A DNA stretch of 13,049 bases, taken from positions 1-13,049 of the forward strand of contig JANXLS010000442.1 in assembly GCA_025355035.1 (NCBI GenBank). Reading direction: 5' to 3'. The position numbers were made by a program, and so were the translations under genes. The stretch comes from Planctomycetota bacterium (GTDB taxonomy: Bacteria; Planctomycetota; SZUA-567; H5-PLA8). The notes beneath the pieces are model-generated. The model was not told the DNA's origin. It saw only the letters and a list, made by a program, of their open reading frames with translations, and did no database searches. Shown piece after piece: positions 6,906-13,049 of the stretch (position 1 is its first letter; each line of letters opens with the position of its first letter).

Positions 6906-6938
6906 GCTGCAAACGCGAATTTGTAACGCGTTTGCAGC
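6906..6938. terminator. Perfect 12-bp inverted repeat between pepP and phoH
   Basis: GCTGCAAACGCG (6906-6917) is repeated in exact inverse at 6927-6938, with a 9-nt loop AATTTGTAA. It begins 27 bp after the pepP stop on the minus strand, so it can act as a transcript-end hairpin. The minus strand continues TTCCTGGGGG and has no real T-run, so rho-independent termination is uncertain. It could instead stabilise the pepP mRNA 3' end or bind a regulator ahead of phoH. Confidence 0.5.
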
Positions 6939-6964
6939 GTCGTCGGTCCCGGCAGGCGTTGAGA

Positions 6965-8188
6965 TCAATCCTTCAAGGATGCTTCGACATCAGCCACACT
7001 CTTCGGAACCGCCGCTGTCATCACTTCGTTGCCTTTGCGCAGGATCAGAATGTCGTCTTCGATACGTACTCCGAATTTGTGCTCGGGCAGATAAATTCCC
7101 GGTTCAATCGTGATGACCATCCCCGGCTTCAACGGACCGTCCGGGGAGGCATCGTGGACTTGAATGCCGAGCTGATGTCCAACGCTATGGATGTAATAAT
7201 CGCCATATCCCGCCTTGTCGATGACCTTGCGCGAAGCGTCGTCGACGTCCGTGAATGTTGCTCCTGTAACAGAAGCTTTAATACCGGCCAATTGAGCGGA
7301 CAGAACCGTTTCGTAAACTTCGCGTTGAAGCGGCGAGAACTTGCCGCCGACCGGGTAGGTGCGCGTGACGTCGGATGCGTAGTTTTTGTAGGCGCAGCCG
7401 GAGTCGATCACGAGCGTATCGCCTTTTTCGAGGCCCCGGTTGTTATCGTTGTAGTGCAACACGGTGCCGCTGATTCCGGAACCGACGATGTTGTTGTACG
7501 CAACGCCTTGGGCACCGTTTTGGCGGTATGCTTGTTCAAGTGTCTGCGACACGAGGTCTTCATTCGCGCCAGGGCGAATCACTTTCATCGCGGCGGCATA
7601 ACCTTTCGCGGTGATCTCCATGGCCCTGCGCATCAGCTTCACTTCAGCGGGCGATTTGATTGCGCGCATCGAGGGCAACAGATTCACGTTCTCTTCGATC
7701 TTCACGCCGGCGACGCGTTCGGACACTTTGCGGAACGTGGCGAGATCGAGCGACGGCTCGGCGGGATAGACGGCGAAATTGTGAAGGCAGACGAGCTGCT
7801 TGGTGAGGCGCGCTGCTTGTGTCAGTGCCAATGGCAGCGAGTCGGAGCGCATGATCGTATCGAAACCGGTGCGCGCTTTCAGAGTCGAATTGATCGGATC
7901 GCGATAGCCGTCCCAGCGTTCTTTTTCGATGTTGAGCGGGCGCAAAAAAAGGATGATCCGGCGCTTCGGATTTTCAGCCGCCGGATTGAAGAACACAACG
8001 GCGCCGGCTTCGTTTTCCAAACCGGTCAGATAATAAAAATGAGCATCCGGTTTCCAGCGACCCAGCTGCGGCGGCGAGCCTTCGCCGGAGAAAACCACGG
8101 CTGCCGCGCCGTTGAGCGATTTCAAAACGTCGGCCCGGCGCTGCTGGTATTCGCTAACGCCGATGGCGTCATTCTGATTGTGATCCAT
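6965..8188 (-). CDS. pepP: Xaa-Pro aminopeptidase (peptidase family M24B)
   Basis: This 407-residue enzyme removes the N-terminal residue from peptides with proline in second position. The N-terminal non-catalytic domain (about 8-165) has the AMP_N pattern, including FYYLTGLENEAGAVVFF. The C-terminal pita-bread domain carries all five dinuclear-metal ligands in order: Asp262 (LVIDSG), Asp273 (YASDVTRTYPV), His338 (SVGHQLGIQVHD), Glu362 (ITIEPGIYL) and Glu377 (VRIEDD). No signal peptide is seen, so it is cytosolic. The ATG shares one base with the stop of the M42 gene (TAATG), with AGGAG 10 nt upstream inside that gene. The two peptidases are therefore translated as a coupled pair, probably for peptide recycling. 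Confidence 0.93.
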   Translation of the reverse strand: MDHNQNDAIGVSEYQQRRADVLKSLNGAAAVVFSGEGSPPQLGRWKPDAHFYYLTGLENEAGAVVFFNPAAENPKRRIILFLRPLNIEKERWDGYRDPINSTLKARTGFDTIMRSDSLPLALTQAARLTKQLVCLHNFAVYPAEPSLDLATFRKVSERVAGVKIEENVNLLPSMRAIKSPAEVKLMRRAMEITAKGYAAAMKVIRPGANEDLVSQTLEQAYRQNGAQGVAYNNIVGSGISGTVLHYNDNNRGLEKGDTLVIDSGCAYKNYASDVTRTYPVGGKFSPLQREVYETVLSAQLAGIKASVTGATFTDVDDASRKVIDKAGYGDYYIHSVGHQLGIQVHDASPDGPLKPGMVITIEPGIYLPEHKFGVRIEDDILILRKGNEVMTAAVPKSVADVEASLKD

Positions 8189-9270
8189 TACTGAGCTTCT
8201 CCTTCATGGCCATAGGTACGTGTGTGCGCGTCTTCAAGGTAACGCACGAGCAGGGTGATGGTCGCTTCGATGTCGGTAATGGCGGACATCTCGTTGACCG
8301 TGTGAACATATCGACTCGGAATCGACAACGTGAAACTCGGAACACCGCCGCGCGAACGCTGTATGCCGCCGGCGTCTGTCCCGCCGCGAGGCAGGATTTC
8401 GAGTTGGTGTTTGATCTGGTATTTTTCGGCTAGATCGCGGAAATGCCGTACTACTTTCGGGTGACAGATCAGCGACGAATCCATGATTTTGATTGCCGTG
8501 CCGTTTCCGAGCTTGGTAACGTGATCCGGTTCTGTCGGACCGGGGAAATCGTTGGCTAGAGTGGTATCGAGGGCAATGCCGACATCGGGTTGCAACGCGT
8601 AAGCGGCGGTTGTCACGCCGCGCAAACCGACTTCTTCCTGCGTCGTCGCGACGGCGAGAATGTCGCAGGTGTGTTCGCCGATCGCGCGCAACGCTTCAAT
8701 CATGACAAAGACGCTGACACGATTGTCGAGTGTTTTGCTGACGACCATGTCGCCGACGAGTTCAGCCGACCGAGCCATCGTAACCATGTCGCCGATTTCA
8801 ATCTCAGCTCGAACTCGATCGGCCGGGAGGCCGACATCCACATAGAGGTCGTCCATCTTCGGCGATTTGTTGGCATCTTCTGGCGGAAGAATGTGGATCG
8901 GTTTTGTGCCGGGCATCAGAACACCGAGCAGCGACTTGCCTTTGAAACCGTGAACGAAGACACGTTGCGCGACTAATACGCGCGGATCGAACCCACCGAC
9001 GGGGTTGAGGCGGATGAAGCCTTTGTCATCAATGTGTTTGACGATGAAGCCGATTTCATCCATGTGCGCGGCGATCATCACGCGCGGAACTTTCGCGCTC
9101 GGATCGGACGATTTTTTGCCGCGTTTGGTGGCAATCACATTGCCCATTGGATCGACTGAAATCGAATCGCACAACGGCCTCAGTTCTGAGATGACGAGCT
9201 TGCGCATCCGTTCTTCACGGCTGGGAATTCCGGGTGTTTCGCAGAGTTTCTTCAATAACTGAAAATTCAA
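8188..9270 (-). CDS. M42 family metalloaminopeptidase (glutamyl/deblocking aminopeptidase type)
   Basis: This 360-residue cytosolic di-metal aminopeptidase belongs to the family of tetrahedral TET-like peptidases that trim peptides. The N-terminus NFQLLKKLCETPGIPSREE is the family opening. The metal and catalytic residues are His69 and Asp71 (AAHMDEIG), Asp182 (KTLDNRVS), Glu212-Glu213 (TTQEEVGLRG), Asp235 (IALDTT) and His323 (SRYVHTVNE). The TTG at 9270 is chosen because GAGGAG (9277-9282) sits 6 nt upstream and family similarity begins right there. An ATG at 9360 gives 30 extra residues without family resemblance. It overlaps pepP by one base. The endoglucanase label sometimes given to this family is not supported by known chemistry. 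The exact substrate preference is not readable. Confidence 0.9.
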   Translation of the reverse strand: MNFQLLKKLCETPGIPSREERMRKLVISELRPLCDSISVDPMGNVIATKRGKKSSDPSAKVPRVMIAAHMDEIGFIVKHIDDKGFIRLNPVGGFDPRVLVAQRVFVHGFKGKSLLGVLMPGTKPIHILPPEDANKSPKMDDLYVDVGLPADRVRAEIEIGDMVTMARSAELVGDMVVSKTLDNRVSVFVMIEALRAIGEHTCDILAVATTQEEVGLRGVTTAAYALQPDVGIALDTTLANDFPGPTEPDHVTKLGNGTAIKIMDSSLICHPKVVRHFRDLAEKYQIKHQLEILPRGGTDAGGIQRSRGGVPSFTLSIPSRYVHTVNEMSAITDIEATITLLVRYLEDAHTRTYGHEGEAQ

Positions 9271-9276
9271 AGCGGT

Positions 9277-9282
9277 CTCCTC
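9277..9282 (-). promoter_or_regulatory. Ribosome binding site that fixes the TTG start of the M42 gene
   Basis: GAGGAG on the minus strand lies 6 nt before TTG 9268-9270. It is better placed than anything I see before the upstream in-frame ATG at 9360. Confidence 0.6.
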
Positions 9283-9389
9283 GACTGGTCGCGCGCGAAG
9301 CGACACTTCACGCTGCAGGGTGTTAAATGCAAAGAGCGGAACGATAACGCGAAGCGGCATTTTCGGAAAGTGCGTTTGGAAGGCGGAAC

Positions 9390-12374
9390 TTATTTCAACG
9401 TGCTGAGAAACTCCAATAAATCCGCTGCTTCCTGTGCGGTGAGATTGGAGAGCAAACCTTCGGGCATCGCGGAGGTCGTTTGTTGCGTTAGCTTCTCCAC
9501 ATCGGCAGCTGGGAAATGGTGTTCTTTGGTTGCGTCCCTGAGCACGACTTCGGTGTCGTTTTTTCGAACGAGCAGACCGGTCAGGCGGTCGCCTCCTTTT
9601 GTCTTAATCATGAATGTCGCGAAACCTTCGGCGATGGTTTTTGAGGGCTCGACGATGTTTTCAAGCAACTGCGCTCGCGTGTATTTCGTGGCGATGTGCG
9701 AAAAGTCCGGACCGAAATCTTTTCCCTGGCCGTTAACGCGATGACAGCTTGCACACAATCCCGTCGCGGCGGTTCCGGGTGTTGTGCCGGGCGTGGCGGA
9801 TTCGAAAACGGCTCGGCCGCGTTTGGCATCGCCGGGCATCGCGACGAGTTTCGCTTGATCGATGTTTGTCCCGAGTCGGATGATGTATTGGTCGCGCGGA
9901 TCAAAGCGGCGGAAGAGGTCGCGGACGTTCTCGTTGGGAGACGCGATGGCTTTTTCAAGCGCGAGTTTTCGCGCGGGTTGGGCGAGTTTTCCGGATTGGA
10001 TTGCGTCGAGCAGATTCATCGCGCCTGTGCTAGTCGCGAGCTTCTGCTCAATTGCTGCGGAACTGTAGTCGTCAACCGTTTTCGACGCCGACGACTTCAA
10101 ACTGATGATCCAATCGCGCAAAATTTGAGTGCCTTTTTCATCGACGATTTCCGATCCGATCTGGGGCATGCGTCCGCGACCCAGTTTCGAGGTTCGATAG
10201 ATGAAGACGGAACGATTCGGTTCGCCTGAGCAGATCAGCTTTCCATCATCGAGTCCGAAACCGCCCAGCGCGGGGCGCTCGTCGATCGCTTTGATTTTTT
10301 CGTTCGTCAATTCTTTTCGCACGTCGAACAATGCCGCTCCGCCGCCGCCGAAGCGATGGCAGTGCGAACAGTTGACGTGCAGATACGAGCGCGCGCGTTC
10401 GGCGAGATCAGCTTTTTCGTCGTAGGGATTCGCGAGCTTTGAATTCGTTGGGGGTGGATTCTTCGGTGCAAGCAGAAGACCGATGTGGCGGAAGGTTCGG
10501 ATCTGGTTGTCGGACGTATCCGCGCCGGTTGCACTGTGAAAATGTTCGGTGCGATCCAATTGCGCAGGATTGAATGCCAGCGCGTAATCGCACCACACGT
10601 TGTGACACGTCATGCACTGCGTCCGAGACGGATAACGCCACGTCTGACGGCGCTTGCCTTCGGGCGCGGACGGATCGATCAAGTCGATTGCTTTTTCACC
10701 GCCGGATGCCGCGACGATCTCTGCGTCCGTTTGCGCGTCGTTCCATGCGTAGGAATAGCCATGCCACTGGCGACCGTCGTAGTGCAGAAGTTGCGTTTCG
10801 ATGTGCTTCTTCGTCGATGGATCGCCCACGTGTGTTTCGAGTGATAGCGTCCGAACGAGCACGCTGTCCTGGGGCCACGCTTGTTTGTCGTCGCCCCAAA
10901 CGCCTTTGCCCCACGTCATCGTGGAAGCGCCGGGCGTGGCGACGAAACGTTGAGCGGTGGCGCCGTCGTTCCATTGCGGCGCGTTGATACTAAAAGAGAC
11001 GACGCCGGGGGAGGGGACTTGATCTTTGAGCGACGTGAACAATCCGGTGTCGCTTAATTTTCGCGGAAACGCGGAGGGTTGGCCAGCGGCGGGGTTGGGG
11101 ACGAGGCGATATAGACCGCCACCGGCATGATCGACGATGATGGGTTCGTGGTCGGGATCTTCGCCGAATGCGACGATGCGCTGATCGGTCTGCGCGATTT
11201 CGCGGTACGGTTCGAGCGCGTCCTCTTTTGGGCCGATGCACTTCGCCGCCCAGAGTTTGCAGGTCTGCCAATCGCCGAAAATATACTGGCCGACGAGGTC
11301 CGGCAGTTTCGTTCCGCGGTAGACGAGGCCGCCGGTGATTGACGCGGCTTCGGTGTGAAAAAGAGCGGCTTGGGGTTTGGATATTTCGCTCGGGCCGCGC
11401 TTGCCGTTGGGGTAAACGGGATTGGGGCCTTCCATGATGCTCCAGCCATAATTGCCCGCCGGTTTTACACACACAATCGATTCCCACAATTCCCAGCCCA
11501 CGTCGCCCAGCCACAGATTGCCGGTTTTGGAATCGAAATTCATGCGGAAGGGATTGCGCAGTCCGTAAGCGTACACTTCGGGCCGCGCGCCGGGATAAGT
11601 GATGAACGGATTGTCGGCGGGAATTGAGTACGGTTTGTCCGCGCCGGGATGATCGACATCGATGCGCAGGACGGAGCAGAGCAGATCGCTGATGTCCTGT
11701 CCGGACTTGAATGGATCGGGCGGGTTGGGGTCGCCTGCGTCGCCCAGCGAAATGTACAGAAAACCGTCCGGACCGAATTTGAGCGCACAGCCGTTGTGTC
11801 CACCCGAGAGCCATTGCAATACAATAACTTCGCTCTTCGGATCGACGCGCGGGGGATTGGTCTGGGTCACCGTGAACCGCGAAACGCGCGAGCCGTTTTC
11901 GTGATTGCGGGACCGCGTGTTGTAGGCCAGATTGTATTCAACGAAGCAATATCGATTCTCGCGAAATTTGGGATGGAAGGTGAACGCGAGTGTGTCGTCG
12001 GTGCCGTTGCAATCGGGAATTTTGTCAAGGTTCAAGATGTCTTTCGGATCGAGAAACACGTCTGGTTTTTCGACGTTCGGATCGTTTGGAAAGGAGTACA
12101 GCATGCCTTTCTGTTCAGCGATGAAAATGCGATCGATGCCGGGCGCCCAAGCGATGTCGAGCGGGCGGTTGAAGGTGAGTTTTGTGAAAACGCGTTGAGT
12201 CAGAAACGGCGACGGCGGTTCGGGCGAACCATTCACATGCGAGTTCGTCCACGGTACACGTGCCGCGATTCCGAAAGGACTGTTGTCTTCGCCCGAATGT
12301 GCAACCATCGCAACAACGGCGAGCGCGACTAAGGCCGGGATTCGTTTGAACGCATACATGAATAGGGAGATCAT
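9390..12374 (-). CDS. PQQ-dependent sugar dehydrogenase fused to a multiheme cytochrome c region
   Basis: This 994-residue exported protein has a hydrophobic signal sequence (about 10-26, FKRIPALVALAVVAMVAHS). Residues 60-425 form a glucose/sorbosone dehydrogenase beta-propeller, with PLDIAWAPG, the active-site stretch GGHNGCALKFGPDGFLYISL (His193), YGLRNPFRMNF and GDVGWELWE. Residues 430-765 resemble the HNE_0200/SO_2930 family (PQWNDGATAQRF) and hold two heme c sites, CMTCH (587-591) and CSHCH (669-673). Residues 845-994 are the Pirellula/Verrucomicrobium-type heme-binding domain with CASCH (874-878) and the ending SNLTAQEAADLLEFLSTLK. It likely oxidises an aldose outside the cytoplasm and relays electrons through its three hemes. 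The start could also be the ATG at 12359, and neither has a strong ribosome binding site. It is upstream of the peptidase pair on the same strand, with a gap of about 120 bp. Confidence 0.88.
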   Translation of the reverse strand: MISLFMYAFKRIPALVALAVVAMVAHSGEDNSPFGIAARVPWTNSHVNGSPEPPSPFLTQRVFTKLTFNRPLDIAWAPGIDRIFIAEQKGMLYSFPNDPNVEKPDVFLDPKDILNLDKIPDCNGTDDTLAFTFHPKFRENRYCFVEYNLAYNTRSRNHENGSRVSRFTVTQTNPPRVDPKSEVIVLQWLSGGHNGCALKFGPDGFLYISLGDAGDPNPPDPFKSGQDISDLLCSVLRIDVDHPGADKPYSIPADNPFITYPGARPEVYAYGLRNPFRMNFDSKTGNLWLGDVGWELWESIVCVKPAGNYGWSIMEGPNPVYPNGKRGPSEISKPQAALFHTEAASITGGLVYRGTKLPDLVGQYIFGDWQTCKLWAAKCIGPKEDALEPYREIAQTDQRIVAFGEDPDHEPIIVDHAGGGLYRLVPNPAAGQPSAFPRKLSDTGLFTSLKDQVPSPGVVSFSINAPQWNDGATAQRFVATPGASTMTWGKGVWGDDKQAWPQDSVLVRTLSLETHVGDPSTKKHIETQLLHYDGRQWHGYSYAWNDAQTDAEIVAASGGEKAIDLIDPSAPEGKRRQTWRYPSRTQCMTCHNVWCDYALAFNPAQLDRTEHFHSATGADTSDNQIRTFRHIGLLLAPKNPPPTNSKLANPYDEKADLAERARSYLHVNCSHCHRFGGGGAALFDVRKELTNEKIKAIDERPALGGFGLDDGKLICSGEPNRSVFIYRTSKLGRGRMPQIGSEIVDEKGTQILRDWIISLKSSASKTVDDYSSAAIEQKLATSTGAMNLLDAIQSGKLAQPARKLALEKAIASPNENVRDLFRRFDPRDQYIIRLGTNIDQAKLVAMPGDAKRGRAVFESATPGTTPGTAATGLCASCHRVNGQGKDFGPDFSHIATKYTRAQLLENIVEPSKTIAEGFATFMIKTKGGDRLTGLLVRKNDTEVVLRDATKEHHFPAADVEKLTQQTTSAMPEGLLSNLTAQEAADLLEFLSTLK

Positions 12375-12428
12375 GTTCGAGGCCGCCTGTGCTTCTTAAT
12401 AATGAGTGACGAGCGCAATTGCACTAAA

Positions 12429-12587
12429 AACCTATCCCAAAAACCGACACATCCATCTGCTTGCGGCGGGCGGCGTGGCCCTTCGTCAGTCTCGCTAAGC
12501 GTATTTGTCTTAATACGCTGCGCTCGACTTCCTCGGTCCACTTGCCCGGCGCGGCGCATCTGGACGCGCCGAGTTTTGGAATAGGTT
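12429..12587 (-). repeat. 159-bp palindromic element with terminal inverted repeats; possible structured RNA
   Basis: The left end AACCTATCCCAAAA (12429-12442) is inverted at 12574-12587 with one mismatch in 14. CTAAA flanks both ends directly (12424-12428 and 12588-12592), as a target-site duplication would. The central hairpin AGCGTATT-TGTCTT-AATACGCT (12498-12519) lies on the same dyad axis, and GTGG/CCAC (12475-12478 with 12538-12541) and GGGC/GCCC (12468-12471 with 12544-12547) also fit it. The whole element can thus fold on itself. Five mismatches of the outer stem become G-U pairs and several others become tandem G-A pairs only in the minus-strand RNA. It resembles ERIC/IRU-type elements in design, but I do not recognise the family. 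Copy number in the genome cannot be seen. Confidence 0.7.
12498..12519. repeat. Central 8-bp hairpin of the palindromic element
   Basis: AGCGTATT and AATACGCT form a perfect stem with a 6-nt loop. The stem centre falls within half a base of the midpoint of the 159-bp element. Confidence 0.75.
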
Positions 12588-12589
12588 CT

Positions 12590-12618
12590 AAAATAGAGGC
12601 AGTTTGACGAATTGCGAA
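12590..12618 (-). promoter_or_regulatory. Candidate minus-strand promoter at the edge of the palindromic element
   Basis: On the minus strand, TTCGCA (12618 to 12613) and TATTTT (12595 to 12590) are 17 bp apart and each matches consensus at four of six positions. Transcription would begin within a few bases of the element's end at 12587, reading through it toward the PQQ-dehydrogenase gene. The hexamers are weak, so the call rests mainly on spacing and position. Confidence 0.25.
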
Positions 12619-12768
12619 CAGAGAAAGCGCGAGTGTGGAGCGGAGGGCAACGGCTTCGTGTTAAAACGCGAGGCAAGTTCGGAATCTTCGCCGTCTATTT
12701 TCCATCGTTTTATCCTTGCGTAAGCGTAAAGAATGAGTAAATTATTTGACTTGTATCAACGGATTGCG
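12594..12768. other. Intergenic stretch with no gene seen
   Basis: Between the palindromic element and the rpsO leader I see no convincing coding frame or RNA gene. A TTGACT (12746-12751) resembles a -35 box, but no acceptable -10 follows at 15-19 bp. TTGCGT (12716-12721) with TAAATT (16 bp later) is another weak candidate for the rpsO promoter. Confidence 0.4.
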
Positions 12769-12777
12769 CAGTCGCGT

Positions 12778-12942
12778 CCCTCCTTAACACTAAAGAGGGT
12801 GGCACGCTGCGGGTGTTCCAGTGGGGAATGCTCCGAGGGTGCATGAGTTTTGTCGCAACGCTCACCAATCTCCCCCGGACTTCTCCTGTCCTCGTGGATT
12901 TGAGCCTGCGATGTTGTTCAAAGGAGTGAGACGAAAGAGGCT
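12778..12942 (+). promoter_or_regulatory. Structured rpsO leader, possibly an S15 autoregulatory element
   Basis: Several hairpins can form before the S15 gene. CCCTC/GAGGG pairs across about 12778-12799. CGG plus GTGTTCC (12810-12819) pairs with GGAATGC plus CCG (12825-12835), using two G-U pairs. GGTG (12838-12841) can pair with CACC (12863-12866), and CGGAC with GTCC/TCG at about 12876-12891. The last loop contains CTCCT (12883-12887), which is complementary to AGGAG (12922-12926) just before the gene, so a pseudoknot could hide the ribosome-binding region. Many bacteria regulate rpsO by S15 binding to its own leader, with different folds in different phyla. That this leader works so is inference. 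Confidence 0.35.
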
Positions 12943-13049
12943 ATGGCCACCACGATCGAACGACGTAAAGAGCTGATCAAAACGTATGGAATCAACGCGA
13001 AAGATTCCGGCTCCACCGAAGTCCAGGTTGCGCTCTTGACCGAACGCAT
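12943..13049 (+). CDS. rpsO: 30S ribosomal protein S15, N-terminal part (3' end outside window)
   Basis: The first 35 codons plus two bases are present, beginning MATTIERRKELIKTYGINAK and continuing with the S15 signature DSGSTEVQVALLTER. S15 binds 16S rRNA early in assembly of the small-subunit platform. Full-length S15 is about 89 residues, so roughly 60% of the gene lies beyond the window. The ATG at 12943 matches the usual N-terminus, although the ribosome binding site is not clean. AAGGAG (12921-12926) is 16 nt away and AGAGG (12936-12940) only 2 nt away, which may reflect translational control through leader folding. Confidence 0.93.
   Translation, partial: MATTIERRKELIKTYGINAKDSGSTEVQVALLTER

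Noticed and set aside
6932..8194. Open frame of 420 codons on the plus strand
   Set aside because: It is the antisense shadow of pepP, whose five metal ligands are all present. The plus-strand translation has no family resemblance.
12371..12676. Open frame of 101 codons on the minus strand upstream of the PQQ-dehydrogenase gene
   Set aside because: It runs through the palindromic element and is dominated by Arg and Ser. The frame seems to be a by-product of the repeat, and there is no credible ribosome binding site.
1..13049. CRISPR array, tRNA or rRNA genes
   Set aside because: No regularly spaced direct repeats, no cloverleaf with a CCA-type end, and no rRNA-like conserved stretches were noticed while reading the window.

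Overview
The window reads like a chromosomal segment of a moderately GC-rich bacterium of the Planctomycetes-Verrucomicrobia type or a neighbouring phylum. The main clue is a 994-residue secreted protein that joins a PQQ-type sugar dehydrogenase propeller to cytochrome c modules, the last of which matches the C-terminal heme-binding domain typical of Pirellula and Verrucomicrobium. An FHA-domain transmembrane protein with an extracytoplasmic protease-like fold fits the same lifestyle. This is judged from reading the proteins, not from a database search.

Layout. Positions 2-448 (+) hold the end of an FkbM-like methyltransferase, which meets two minus-strand genes tail to tail across a strong hairpin (475-500). 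Those genes are an FHA / transmembrane / coiled-coil / trypsin-like protein (3179 to 1365) and, 36 bp further on, a signal-peptide protein of unknown function (1328 to 501). The trypsin-like domain has lost its catalytic His and Ser. A relatively AT-rich divergent promoter region (3180-3452) with two adjacent palindromes separates this pair from a plus-strand run: queD (3453-3920), an Rpn/PD-(D/E)XK nuclease-transposase-family gene whose ATG overlaps the queD stop (3917-4786), and a YcxB-like membrane protein (4872-5396).

From 5391 to 12374 everything is on the minus strand. In transcription order these are the PQQ-dehydrogenase/cytochrome protein, an M42 aminopeptidase, an M24 Xaa-Pro aminopeptidase (coupled to M42 by a TAATG overlap), a perfect 12-bp dyad, and a PIN-PhoH ATPase. 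The two peptidases look like a peptide-turnover pair. The cytochrome protein would oxidise sugars or aldoses outside the cytoplasm and pass electrons to its own hemes.

The last 675 bases are the part most worth attention. A 159-bp element (12429-12587) has 14-bp near-perfect terminal inverted repeats, a CTAAA direct repeat on each side, and a central hairpin lying on the same dyad axis. Nearly its whole length can pair with itself. Many departures from Watson-Crick pairing become G-U pairs or tandem G-A pairs only in the minus-strand RNA. It is therefore either an ERIC-like mobile palindrome or a gene for a long structured RNA, or both. The window ends in the first 35 codons of rpsO (ribosomal protein S15), preceded by a structured leader that may be autoregulatory.
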